A DNA stretch of 14,432 bases from Patescibacteria group bacterium (GTDB taxonomy: Bacteria; Patescibacteriota; Doudnabacteria; UBA920; 2-01-FULL-50-11): the NCBI GenBank assembly GCA_023485925.1, contig JAMDAJ010000032.1:1-14432 (forward strand), read 5' to 3'. The position numbers were made by a program, and so were the translations under genes. Shown here one piece after another: positions 1-6,121 of this stretch. Positions within the stretch are counted from its first letter, which is position 1. Each line of letters opens with the position of its first letter. The notes beneath the pieces are model-generated. The model made no database searches and was not told where the DNA came from. It worked only from the letters and a program-made list of their open reading frames with translations.

Positions 1-153
1 GGCAATACCCATTAGATCCTTGCCGGCGATCGCAAGCGGAATGGATTGCACTTGGATGGGCGTGGGTGTAGTAAATTTATTTTTGTCCAGAATTTCCAAA
101 AGCTTCGGCGCGATGCCTAAGTTGCCAAAGCCTTGTCCGAGGGAAGTGTTCAT
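1..153 (-). CDS. DEAD-box ATP-dependent RNA helicase, N-terminal fragment (runs off the window)
   Basis: The first 51 residues of a DEAD-box RNA helicase are visible, reading leftwards off the edge. The stretch shows the Q-motif region of the family: an aromatic residue, then LGI and PKLLEIL, then FTTPTPIQ with the conserved glutamine near residue 34. It continues SIPLAIAGKDLMGIA, which in the family leads straight into the Walker A motif, lost here past base 1. Such helicases unwind or remodel RNA in ribosome assembly or mRNA decay; which role applies cannot be told from this piece. The ATG at 151-153 lies 17 nt downstream of the HD-domain gene, so it probably ends the same operon. No strong Shine-Dalgarno is visible. 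Family assignment is firm; the exact paralog is unknown. Confidence 0.9.
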   Translation of the reverse strand, partial: MNTSLGQGFGNLGIAPKLLEILDKNKFTTPTPIQVQSIPLAIAGKDLMGIA

Positions 154-170
154 AAATAAAGTTAGAGGTC

Positions 171-737
171 TTAAGAAAAGATTTGTGGTTGGATAGGCCG
201 AAGCGAAACAATTACGAAATCGATGAATTCCGCTTTGTCCGCGCCTAATTCCGCGATGCCGAGGTCAATGTCTTCACGGCTGACTTTTGCCGCAAAACTT
301 TTGTCCTTGAGTTTTTTTAGCACGGATTTCGAGGTCAGCGCGGCAAAATGGTCAGGCCGCAGATAAGCGCAGGCCACCAAAAATCCAGAGAGTTCATCAA
401 CCGCGAAAAGACATTTGGCCATCAATGAAGCGCGCGGGACGCAGGAATACTGCGCGTGACCGTCGATGGCTTCCAAAATCTCCGGCGGGTAATCTTTTTC
501 CCGCAAGGCCTTAAGCCCCTCAAAAGGATGACCCGTTTTCTTCTCGGCGTCAAAATATGGATAACGCTCGTAATCCAAATCGTGCACTAAACCGGCCATA
601 CCCCAGAGTTCCGGCTCGCCGCCGTATTTTTCCGCGCAAGCCCGCATCACCGCTTCGACACAGTACATATGTTTACGTAAGTTTTCGTTCTTCACCCATT
701 CGTGCAGCAGGGCCAAAGCGTCTGCTCGTGTTTTCAT
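171..737 (-). CDS. HD-domain phosphohydrolase
   Basis: A 188-aa soluble protein of the HD superfamily, metal-dependent phosphohydrolases that act on nucleotides or phosphoesters. Visible metal-ligand candidates are H23, the H52-D53 pair in GLVHDLDYERYP, H70, H94 in DGHAQYS and D114 in AVDELSG. The order H...HD...H...H...D fits single-domain HD hydrolases. The substrate cannot be inferred. A GGAGGAAA sequence lies upstream of the ATG at 735-737, partly within the end of the transporter gene, which stops only 8 nt before. Gene order transporter, HD protein, helicase with short gaps indicates one transcript. Confidence is high for the fold and low for a specific reaction. Confidence 0.85.
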   Translation of the reverse strand: MKTRADALALLHEWVKNENLRKHMYCVEAVMRACAEKYGGEPELWGMAGLVHDLDYERYPYFDAEKKTGHPFEGLKALREKDYPPEILEAIDGHAQYSCVPRASLMAKCLFAVDELSGFLVACAYLRPDHFAALTSKSVLKKLKDKSFAAKVSREDIDLGIAELGADKAEFIDFVIVSLRPIQPQIFS

Positions 738-745
738 ATTTTTGA

Positions 746-1354
746 TTAAATTTCCTCCTCCCGGGCCGTGCGCGGCACCAGCTTAATTATGGGCGCGCTA
801 ACAAAAGTAATGACCAGTTTGAGGAGAATGTTGGAAATGATGATTTGGCCGACGGCCGTAGCCGGCAGAACACCCCAAAAAGCGATAGTGCTAAAAAGCA
901 AGCTGTCCACGACCAGACCGGCGAAATTTGAAACCACTACGCCGAAAACGTCGGAAAACTTTTTGTAGACCGCGCTAAAAACTTCGGTGTCGATGAGTTC
1001 GGAAATCACCTGGGCGATGACGCTTGCCGCTACAATGCGGCCGACCGGCAGCAAAATTTGCTCGTAAGCTTCCTGATACGGCCAAGAGGCATCAGCGGGC
1101 AGGCGACCGACCAGCCAAGACAGCGCGAACATAAGTAGATTTAAAAGTGCGGCCAGCACCACCACCTGGCGGGAATTATTCTTACCCCAGGTTTTATGGA
1201 CGAAATCGCGCAGTGTGAAAGTGAAAGGGTAGATAATCGTGCCGGCGTCAATGGCCAGATGCAAAACCGGCAGGATGGTGATTTTTGTCGAGAGGACGTT
1301 TGCGATAAGCTGGAACGCGACGTATAAAGAAGCGGAGACAAGCGGAATGTGCAA
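746..1354 (-). CDS. yhhQ: Queuosine-precursor transporter, YhhQ/VUT family (DUF165)
   Basis: A 202-aa integral membrane protein with about six hydrophobic segments. Family hallmarks are DAGTIIYPFTFTLRDFVHKTWGK near residues 36-58 and RIVAASVIAQVISELIDTEVFS near 106-127, followed by VSNFAGLVVDSLLFSTIAFWG. The YhhQ family (TIGR00697) imports queuosine precursors such as preQ0/preQ1 for tRNA modification, which suits an organism with little biosynthesis. The start appears to be TTG at 1352-1354: an in-frame TAA lies immediately upstream and no ATG exists earlier in the conserved region. No Shine-Dalgarno is evident. It is the first gene of the three-gene minus-strand operon. Confidence 0.85.
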   Translation of the reverse strand: MHIPLVSASLYVAFQLIANVLSTKITILPVLHLAIDAGTIIYPFTFTLRDFVHKTWGKNNSRQVVVLAALLNLLMFALSWLVGRLPADASWPYQEAYEQILLPVGRIVAASVIAQVISELIDTEVFSAVYKKFSDVFGVVVSNFAGLVVDSLLFSTIAFWGVLPATAVGQIIISNILLKLVITFVSAPIIKLVPRTAREEEI

Positions 1355-1400
1355 TTAAAAAATTTTATTTTTCGTCATAATGAATATAGGGTTTCCCCGT

Positions 1401-1488
1401 TGTCATTCCGGGCTTGACCCGGAATCTATACAAAGGCCGAAAGTATTGCGTTTAGAGACAGAGATCCTGAATCAAGTTCAGGATGACA
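1401..1488. repeat. Composite hairpin repeat with two inverted 27-nt arms
   Basis: Two 27-nt arms (1401-1427 and 1462-1488) are inverted copies of each other, and each is itself an 8-bp hairpin with the same five-base loop (TCAAG on the strand compared). They differ at eight positions, and those eight form four complementary pairs, so both stems remain intact. The outer ends read TGTCATTCC and GGATGACA. This resembles short palindromic repeats seen between genes in many bacteria. It occupies most of the gap between the transporter and the DUF4870 gene; nothing else coding is seen in 1355-1625. Confidence 0.7.
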
Positions 1489-1560
1489 TATAAGGAGACC
1501 TAAACGCGAAAGTCTTAAAATAATTTCCCCGATCGTTCAAAAAAATTCATCGGACGTTTC

Positions 1561-1589
1561 AAGCAAAACGAGGCCCAAAAGCCCCGTTT
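1561..1589 (-). terminator. Likely intrinsic terminator of the DUF4870 gene
   Basis: Inverted repeat 1566-1574 with 1581-1589 (nine pairs with one mismatch, loop 1575-1580). On the minus strand it is followed by TTTTGCTT. It lies about 37 nt past the DUF4870 stop codon. Confidence 0.55.
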
Positions 1590-1625
1590 GTAAATCAGCG
1601 CGCTTGCATCGATCCGCGCAGAAAA

Positions 1626-1979
1626 TTAGAAATGGAACATTTTAGCCCACTGGCCGACTACGGGCAGTTCTTTGGTTTCGTGATTGACCGCGTTGATGAT
1701 ACCTAAAACCGAAAGTACCAAACAAACCAAAGAGATCAACGAAGACAAAAGCGGGCCGAAAACCGGAAAAACGGCGATGAACATCGCGACCACTTCGCCA
1801 ATCAAAAGCACCAGGCCCTGCTTAATGTGAAATTTCACGAACGGGTCGTTCTTGGCATCGGTCAAAAACGGCACGACCACCAAGATGCCGATGTAAGCCA
1901 GAATCGCCATGACTTTGTTATTATCGGACGATTTTGGCGCCGGGGATTGTGACGGAGGTATTTGCGTATTTGTTTCCAT
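1626..1979 (-). CDS. DUF4870-type small membrane protein
   Basis: A 117-aa protein with a Gln/Pro/Ser-rich soluble N-terminus (about residues 1-22) and three or four hydrophobic helices. Typical of DUF4870/Tic20-like proteins are NNKVMAILAYIGILVVVPFL, then FVKFHIKQGLVLLI, then a C-terminal LVLSVLGIINAVNHETKELPVVGQW. The function of the family is not established. The ATG at 1977-1979 has no clear Shine-Dalgarno. The gene appears monocistronic, with a hairpin terminator downstream. Assignment is by motif memory, and the fit is good over the full length. Confidence 0.8.
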   Translation of the reverse strand: METNTQIPPSQSPAPKSSDNNKVMAILAYIGILVVVPFLTDAKNDPFVKFHIKQGLVLLIGEVVAMFIAVFPVFGPLLSSLISLVCLVLSVLGIINAVNHETKELPVVGQWAKMFHF

Positions 1980-2034
1980 GAGTATAAGTGCTTTAATGCT
2001 TTGATGCCATTATATCAATAAATCGGATAGTTGA

Positions 2035-2349
2035 CTAGCGACCACCAAATTCCGCCTGCTGCTGGGGTTTGCGACCATCCACCCAAACCATTATCCCCCA
2101 CACCGCCAAAATCACCAGCGCCATCGGCACGCCGACGGACACTATCTCCGGCCAAATCTCGTTCCATCCCCGGGTGAAGAACGGAAAATAAAAAACCACT
2201 TCGCCCGAGGCGATGTGGTCGACTAACAACACCAACACCCCGCCCCAGAGCATCAGCAACAGCCGCTCCGGGTGATAGCGGGCAGGAATTTTTGATTTTG
2301 CGGCCGAGACCGCAACGGCCGCCGTCGCCGGCGCTAAAAAACACGCCAT
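2035..2349 (-). CDS. Small two-helix membrane protein of unknown function
   Basis: A 104-aa protein. A short N-terminal hydrophobic stretch (about 1-17, alanine/valine rich, possibly a signal-anchor) is followed by KIPARYHPERLL, a helix near 29-45, an aromatic GEVVFYFPFFTRGWNEIWPEI loop, a second helix near 68-88 and a charged Gln-rich tail. The pattern of basic residues before the first main helix and a Trp/Phe-rich interface loop makes coding likely. I do not recognise a characterised family. An overlapping reading frame (2015-2344) gives an arginine- and glycine-rich product without helices and was rejected. It lies between the DUF4870 gene and the dksA-like gene, with a terminator upstream. 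Confidence 0.65.
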   Translation of the reverse strand: MACFLAPATAAVAVSAAKSKIPARYHPERLLLMLWGGVLVLLVDHIASGEVVFYFPFFTRGWNEIWPEIVSVGVPMALVILAVWGIMVWVDGRKPQQQAEFGGR

Positions 2350-2384
2350 AGATTCTTGGTTAATTTCTACAGCTTCATCATAAC

Positions 2385-2418
2385 AAAAAATCGCCTCGGA
2401 CGTTAGTCGAGAGACGAT
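2385..2418 (-). terminator. Intrinsic terminator downstream of the dksA-like gene
   Basis: On the minus strand an 8-bp stem (2411-2418 with 2390-2397, one G-U pair) is followed by six U residues (complement of 2385-2390). It lies 34 nt past the dksA-like stop and separates it from the membrane-protein gene starting at 2349. Confidence 0.65.
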
Positions 2419-2451
2419 GTGGGACGGAATGGGGCGCGGACGGCGGCCAAA

Positions 2452-2817
2452 TCAGGCCGAAAGCGCGCCGAGCTCGGGCGCTTCGAGCTGCCCCCGGTCG
2501 AGCGCCTCTTGGCACTGGATGCAGAGTAGCGCCTCGGGCACGGCGTTGAGCCGTTTCTCCGAAATCGGCTCCTCACAATGAAAACACGTAGCATACGTGT
2601 CGTCTGCGATCCGGTCCAGGGCCAAGTTGACGAAATGAAGGAGATTGGTGCGCATATTCTGGAACATGGCTACCATCTCCTTGTGGCCGTTGGCGGCGGC
2701 CACGTCCCCGGCATCGTGCGAGGGAGTGACCTCATCAAGCCCCTCAACTTTCTGTTTTCGTTCCAGCTCGAGGCGCTTGGCCTCGAGCAATTCACGGTAG
2801 CGGCGGAAGCGTTCCAT
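2452..2817 (-). CDS. DksA/TraR-family zinc-finger transcription regulator
   Basis: A 121-aa protein with the DksA plan: an N-terminal coiled coil (about 1-30), a hairpin tip, a return helix (about 45-72) and a C4 zinc finger. Zinc ligands are C78 and C81 in CFHCEEPI and C99 and C102 in CIQCQ. The tip keeps the acidic signature D35-A-G-D38-V-A, matching the DxxDxA motif that in DksA reaches into the RNA polymerase secondary channel. The protein may therefore modulate transcription initiation, with or without ppGpp. It is shorter than E. coli DksA (151 aa), as is common for such homologs. A TGGAGG ribosome-binding site precedes the ATG at 2815-2817. The 125-nt upstream leader holds hairpins described separately. 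Confidence 0.88.
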   Translation of the reverse strand: MERFRRYRELLEAKRLELERKQKVEGLDEVTPSHDAGDVAAANGHKEMVAMFQNMRTNLLHFVNLALDRIADDTYATCFHCEEPISEKRLNAVPEALLCIQCQEALDRGQLEAPELGALSA

Positions 2818-2880
2818 CGGTTAACCTCCAGCTAATTTACGAACAAAAGACAAAAATTACCCTACATCATACTCTTCTGC

Positions 2881-2915
2881 ATAAAAAAAGCAAGGGGGGC
2901 GCAATCGAACACCCC
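2881..2915 (-). terminator. Intrinsic terminator between the 58-aa ORF and the dksA-like gene
   Basis: On the minus strand, 2910-2915 pairs with 2896-2901 (six pairs including one G-U) around an 8-nt loop, followed by CCTTGC and seven U residues (2883-2889). It could end the upstream transcript or attenuate transcription into the dksA-like gene 66 nt further on. Confidence 0.6.
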
Positions 2916-2936
2916 AACATACTTGAGAATGTTGGG
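2912..2936 (-). promoter_or_regulatory. Hairpin overlapping the terminator stem upstream of the dksA-like gene
   Basis: A perfect 8-bp inverted repeat, CCCAACAT (2913-2920) with ATGTTGGG (2929-2936), lies just past the stop of the 58-aa ORF. Its last bases (2913-2915) are also the first stem bases of the terminator at 2881-2915, so on one RNA the two hairpins cannot both form fully. Confidence 0.5.
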
Positions 2937-2942
2937 ATGTCG

Positions 2943-3119
2943 TCAGCTCGAGGATTCGGATTTACCCCGCTTGGCTTTTCGCACCTCAAGCCGCGTTTCG
3001 GCCAGATACGACCAGGACAGCACGCCGATGGCGGTTAACACGGCCTCTTTTTCTTTCGCGGAAAGCCGGCCGCGCTTGACCAGTTCAACAAGAATTTTCG
3101 CCGCTTGTTTGTGATCCAT
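2943..3119 (-). CDS. Small hypothetical protein, 58 aa, probable helical
   Basis: An ATG at 3117-3119 opens a 58-codon frame ending in TGA at 2943-2945. The product begins MDHKQAAKILVELVKRGRLS, continues with a Lys/Glu-rich turn (AKEKEAVLTAIGVLSWSYL) and ends in a basic, serine-rich tail. A GGAG lies 10 nt before the start codon. Two amphipathic helices seem likely, and the composition (Lys, Glu, Leu, Ala) looks coding. No family is recognised. It lies 21 nt downstream of the antiporter gene and upstream of a terminator, so it is probably the second gene of that transcript. Plus-strand frames over the same bases give arginine/serine-rich shadows. Confidence 0.6.
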   Translation of the reverse strand: MDHKQAAKILVELVKRGRLSAKEKEAVLTAIGVLSWSYLAETRLEVRKAKRGKSESSS

Positions 3120-3140
3120 ACAAAAAATGCTCCGACAGGA

Positions 3141-4070
3141 TTAGCTGCTCACCACGAATTCCGTAAGCACGAACAGCAACCAGAAAGCGATTAACATATA
3201 ACTTTCACGCTTAGTCAGCTGCCGCCCGGTTTTCATGAACCGGAACAGGATGACGGCCGAACAGACCATGAACGATCCGGAAATATAAATTATAGTTTTG
3301 GGAAAAGCGAATGGGGCGATAAGAGCCAGAATGCCGACGACCACAGTCGCGTCGGCCAAAACCGTGCCAAGCAGATCGCCGATGGCCAAGGAGTCGTCGC
3401 GTTTTTTCACCGACTGCAGGGAGAAAAAAAGCTCGGGCATTGTCGTCCCCAGCCCCACCACCAGCATGCCGATAAGAACGGGGTTGATCCCGACATATCC
3501 TGCCAGCCGGTTTGCGGAAACCACCGTAAAGTGCGCGCCCGCAAGCAGCACCGCCATCCCGTACAACAACAACAAAAAATTGCCGAACCGCGAGCCGCGG
3601 GCCTTCGGCGCAGCGACATCACGCGCGCCGTCTTTAAATGCCAGATAATAGAACACCCCGCCGGCGACAATGAGCGCCAATCCTTCCAAACGCGAAAACC
3701 GCCCGTCCCATCCCAAAATCAAAGGCAATAAAAGCAAAAAAGGATAAATCGTGCGGTTCTTGAGGATTTTGCTTTCCACCTTCATCCCCCGGCCGGCAAG
3801 GAAAATGATAACCGCAAAGACCAAGGTGAGGTCCGCCACGTTGGAGCCGAAAAGGGTGCCGAGCCCGAAAGCCGGAATGCCGGCGACGGCGGAATTGATG
3901 CCGATGAACGTCTCGGGAAGGATGGAAATGACCGCGACGATGATAAACCCCACCGTATATTTGGAAAGGTGCCAGCTTTCCGCAAGGCGCGCGGCATAAC
4001 GGGTTGCAAGCGTCGCACCCTTTATCACCAAGACGAGCGCGACGGTGAAGATGAACAGGTTGCTTATCAT
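3141..4070 (-). CDS. CaCA-family sodium/calcium antiporter (YrbG-like)
   Basis: From the ATG at 4068-4070 this encodes a 309-aa polytopic membrane protein with about ten helices. The two inverted alpha-repeats of the Ca2+/cation antiporter family are clear. Repeat 1 is near residues 46-84 (ILPETFIGINSA, then GTLFGSNVADLTLV). Repeat 2 is near 205-245 (VGLGTTMPELFFSLQS, then GDLLGTVLADATVVVG). A polar linker with KDGARDVAAPKARGS (about 146-160) separates the halves. The protein probably exchanges Ca2+ or another cation for Na+ or H+. The frame stays open upstream to 4331, but that extension is low-complexity non-membrane sequence that runs through the repeat at 4256-4277, so I reject it. No Shine-Dalgarno is seen before the chosen ATG. 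Confidence 0.85.
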   Translation of the reverse strand: MISNLFIFTVALVLVIKGATLATRYAARLAESWHLSKYTVGFIIVAVISILPETFIGINSAVAGIPAFGLGTLFGSNVADLTLVFAVIIFLAGRGMKVESKILKNRTIYPFLLLLPLILGWDGRFSRLEGLALIVAGGVFYYLAFKDGARDVAAPKARGSRFGNFLLLLYGMAVLLAGAHFTVVSANRLAGYVGINPVLIGMLVVGLGTTMPELFFSLQSVKKRDDSLAIGDLLGTVLADATVVVGILALIAPFAFPKTIIYISGSFMVCSAVILFRFMKTGRQLTKRESYMLIAFWLLFVLTEFVVSS

Positions 4071-4100
4071 AAAGTAACTGACTAATGTTTTTATTCTATC

Positions 4101-4122
4101 AAAAAACCGCCTATTCGGCGAT
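4101..4122 (-). terminator. Possible intrinsic terminator upstream of the antiporter gene
   Basis: On the minus strand CGCC-GAATA-GGCG (4108-4120), extendable by a G-U and an A-U pair, is followed by a run of U (4101-4106). It would stop transcripts arriving from the right, originally from the tRNA-His gene before the element inserted. The stem is short, so confidence is moderate. Confidence 0.45.
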
Positions 4123-4250
4123 TGACTCTCTCCGGTCTTGAACCTAAAATTATTCGGGTTTTTTAATACGGGTTCAATTCCCTCCAGGGTACCCTGAAAA
4201 AAGTTTAGAACCTCTTCGAAATTCTTAGGAAATATTGACCCTCTCCGGTC
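4121..4250. repeat. Near-identical 17-bp direct repeats left of the element
   Basis: ATTGACTCTCTCCGGTC at 4121-4137 recurs with one mismatch at 4234-4250, six bases before the left copy of the 22-bp repeat. A shorter match, CACTCCGGTC, occurs inside the element at 4351-4360. Between the two 17-mers there is a 12-bp perfect palindrome, CAGGGTACCCTG (4185-4196), and a TTGAACC/GGTTCAA inverted repeat. No gene is seen in 4071-4255. Confidence 0.55.
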
Positions 4251-4255
4251 GCTAG

Positions 4256-4277
4256 GGGTCTCTGTTGATGGGGTGCC
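4256..4277 (-). repeat. Left attachment-site copy (attL-like), 22 bp
   Basis: Identical over 22 bp to 11855-11876. On the minus strand it starts GGCACCCCA, the last acceptor bases, discriminator and CCA of tRNA-His, then 13 further bases ending in GAGACCC. Identity stops at both sides (4255 g versus 11854 t; 4278 a versus 11877 c). Confidence 0.75.
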
Positions 4278-4555
4278 AGTCCGGTTGCAACACAACCGAC
4301 TGAGACGTTTTAAGGGGTTTTTGGAGATCACGGACCGGGGTCAAGTGACGCACTCCGGTCGGGGCTGTTGGGAACGAAATGAGACAAACGAGACAGTCCT
4401 TAAGCCCGTGTTTTCGTGTCTCAATTTGACCTTCTGGAAGAATTGTAGCGCAGTTTTTGAGAAGCTTGAGACCGTTACGACGAACGCCTAAAGGCGGCTT
4501 ATGCCTGATCTCCTAAATCGCCGGTCAAAAAATTTTAAGTTACGCTCTAAAATGT
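4278..4555. other. Non-coding left end of the element, rich in hairpins
   Basis: No convincing gene is present; a 72-codon plus-strand frame here has no recognisable features. Visible structures are an imperfect inverted repeat 4277-4302 directly beside the 22-bp copy (CAGTCCGGTTG with CAACCGACTG), a GACCGG/CCGGTC hairpin at 4333-4360 with an inner AGTG/CACT stem, a GAGAC...GTCTC arrangement at 4381-4421, and CGCC-TAAA-GGCG at 4485-4496. The motif GAGAC recurs several times in both orientations. Recombinase-binding or origin-like roles are possible but unproven. Confidence 0.45.
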
Positions 4556-5626
4556 TTAGAGATCAAAATAGAAAGTGGAGAGAACTTTCTCTCCCAAATC
4601 CTGATCCTCCCCATAAGCAGGATTATGATTATACTCGATCTTGAAAACCTGATAAGCGTAATTGACCAAAAATACGTCTACCAAGTCTCCCGAATCCCTG
4701 TACTCTAACCATGTGTGCGCCCAATACCAATTCCACTCTGTGGAATCGCCTCTGGCGTGAGCCCAGTCGTCGGACCCGGCAAGCCTGATTCTGATCATCG
4801 GCTCTAATTTATCCGTTTCAGGATTTTGAGGGGAAATGATATAAGCATAGGTCGTCACTTCTCTCATATTCTTTGTATCGTCTGCCGCATACCAACCCTT
4901 GGGGTAAGAGATTTTAAAGCCATAAGGCGAAGCATACGTATCCCAGCCTTCGGGTATGGCCTTTTGGAATATCGTTTTATAGCTGTTCAAAATATGGAGA
5001 AAACCGGGATACGAAAGATCTTCTTTTCTATGCGCGCTGATAGCTGTTTCCATACCCCGAATCTTGAAAAAATATGTATATACTGACGAACCATCATCTT
5101 GCAACTCGTGGACTAAATACCCTCTCGTGCCATTTTGTATCGTAATATTCCGGACCTCGACAACAGAGGGGCGAGCCTCCTTTAAATCCCATAAGTCCTG
5201 ATCAAATAACCTTACGCCATATCGAGCCTGAAGCGAATCTGCTAGAGTCAGCATCAAACTGTCGGTCATGACGTTCAGTTCAAAACGTACCTGCACATCA
5301 TCGCCCTGCGAATTAGAAGATATCGTGAAATTGTCGCCTTTGCCTTCCAAAACCCAACCCTTGTCCGGGTATTCGAATTCAAAATATTTTTCCCGGTGCA
5401 GTTTCCATCCATACTCTTCCTGCTCCTGTGCGGTCTCGTTTACATCTGTCGTAGTACCGCTTTCACCCGTGGGAGCGTTGATTGTTGATGTTTCATTTCC
5501 TGTATTTTGACTTGGCTGATAAGTCTGCTGAAACGGCAAAATTCCGCTTAGGAAAAGGGCTAAGGTTGTTGAACCGGCGATGACTAAAATAATAACAAGA
5601 GAAACGACGAACAGTCGTAATTTCAT
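4556..5626 (-). CDS. Membrane-anchored exported protein with two PsbP/DUF1795-like segments
   Basis: A 356-aa protein. A single N-terminal hydrophobic helix (about residues 5-30) acts as signal or anchor. It is followed by a Thr/Ser/Asn/Gln-rich linker (about 36-72) and an acidic turn. Two similar segments follow. The first begins HREKYFEFEYPDKGWVL (about 76-92), and the second begins SPYGFKISYPKGWYAADD (about 233-250). The Y-G/F-F-x-(I/F)-x-YP-(K)-GW signature resembles PsbP-like/DUF1795 lipoprotein folds found in surface proteins of many bacteria. No catalytic residues are recognised. It lies inside the element downstream of a terminator, so it is likely transcribed separately from the methyltransferase remnant. 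Domain naming is by motif resemblance only. Confidence 0.72.
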   Translation of the reverse strand: MKLRLFVVSLVIILVIAGSTTLALFLSGILPFQQTYQPSQNTGNETSTINAPTGESGTTTDVNETAQEQEEYGWKLHREKYFEFEYPDKGWVLEGKGDNFTISSNSQGDDVQVRFELNVMTDSLMLTLADSLQARYGVRLFDQDLWDLKEARPSVVEVRNITIQNGTRGYLVHELQDDGSSVYTYFFKIRGMETAISAHRKEDLSYPGFLHILNSYKTIFQKAIPEGWDTYASPYGFKISYPKGWYAADDTKNMREVTTYAYIISPQNPETDKLEPMIRIRLAGSDDWAHARGDSTEWNWYWAHTWLEYRDSGDLVDVFLVNYAYQVFKIEYNHNPAYGEDQDLGEKVLSTFYFDL

Positions 5627-5649
5627 GATTTGTCTGTTTTAAATTTAAC

Positions 5650-5674
5650 TAAAAAAAATACCGCTGATTAGCGG
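5650..5674 (-). terminator. Intrinsic terminator after the methyltransferase remnant
   Basis: On the minus strand CCGCT-AATC-AGCGG (5661-5674) is followed by TA and eight U residues (5651-5658). The methyltransferase stop codon (5668-5670) falls inside the hairpin. Confidence 0.75.
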
Positions 5675-6117
5675 ATTGCGTTTATAACCGTTTGAGAATG
5701 CAAAAAAGTTAGCTCCGTAAGACTAAAACTATTTACAAATCCCTTCCCTCTCATGTCGCGCACTTCATTGATAATAAACTTGTTGGCGGTTATCTTAGAA
5801 CGGCCTCTTGATTTCGCGAGAGTCTTGTTATCACCAAACAACGCCAGTTGTGTGTTAGCGACAGGTGATGATTTATAGCTCGTTGTGACGAGTTGTTTCA
5901 ATCCGAGCTTATTGAAATTGAGCACAAAATAGCGAAAGAAATTGCTCTCAAACGGATCATCGCAGTTGCAATAAACTACTTTAGCTCGGAATGTGTTAGG
6001 GCTGTAATCTAAATATTTTTCAATTTCTTTTTGAATATCAATGTACTGAGTATAAAACTCATCGTTCTTTGCTCGTTTAGCATTCGTAAGATTTTTGACT
6101 GATGCTTCTCTGGCCAT
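5668..6117 (-). pseudogene. Truncated EcoRI-type adenine-specific DNA methyltransferase
   Basis: The 149-aa product from the ATG at 6115-6117 matches the N-terminal half of the M.EcoRI-type adenine methyltransferases. Features are LTNAKRAKNDEFYTQYIDIQKEIEKYL, then KVVYCNCDDPFESNFFRYF, LNFNKLGLKQLVTTSYKS and ITANKFIINEVRDM. Full family members are about 320 aa. This one ends soon after, with an unrelated-looking tail (FSLTELTFLHSQTVINAIR), and lacks the later NPPF catalytic motif that binds the target adenine. The protein is probably inactive. No partner endonuclease is visible. The open frame could begin 12 nt earlier at TTG (6127-6129), but MARE matches the family start better. It begins 4 nt after the zinc-ribbon gene, suggesting coupled translation. 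Confidence 0.75.
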
Positions 6118-6121
6118 AAAT

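Noticed and set aside
2895..2975. Possible tRNA on the minus strand, because of a GTTCGATTG stretch and an anticodon-arm-like hairpin
   Set aside because: No matching acceptor or D stem could be built, the loops have wrong lengths, and the region is better explained as the end of a small ORF plus a terminator.
4138..4200. Possible plus-strand tRNA 3' half around GGGTTCAATTCCC
   Set aside because: No 5' acceptor partner exists within 90 bases upstream; the adjacent sequence is simply a 12-bp palindrome.
4071..4331. N-terminal extension of the antiporter frame by 87 residues
   Set aside because: The extension has no membrane or signal character, crosses the 22-bp attachment repeat and a terminator-like hairpin, and the conserved family sequence begins at the ATG at 4068-4070.
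4273..4491. 72-aa plus-strand frame at the left end of the element
   Set aside because: It starts inside the attachment repeat, has no ribosome-binding site and covers several hairpins; the composition is not protein-like.
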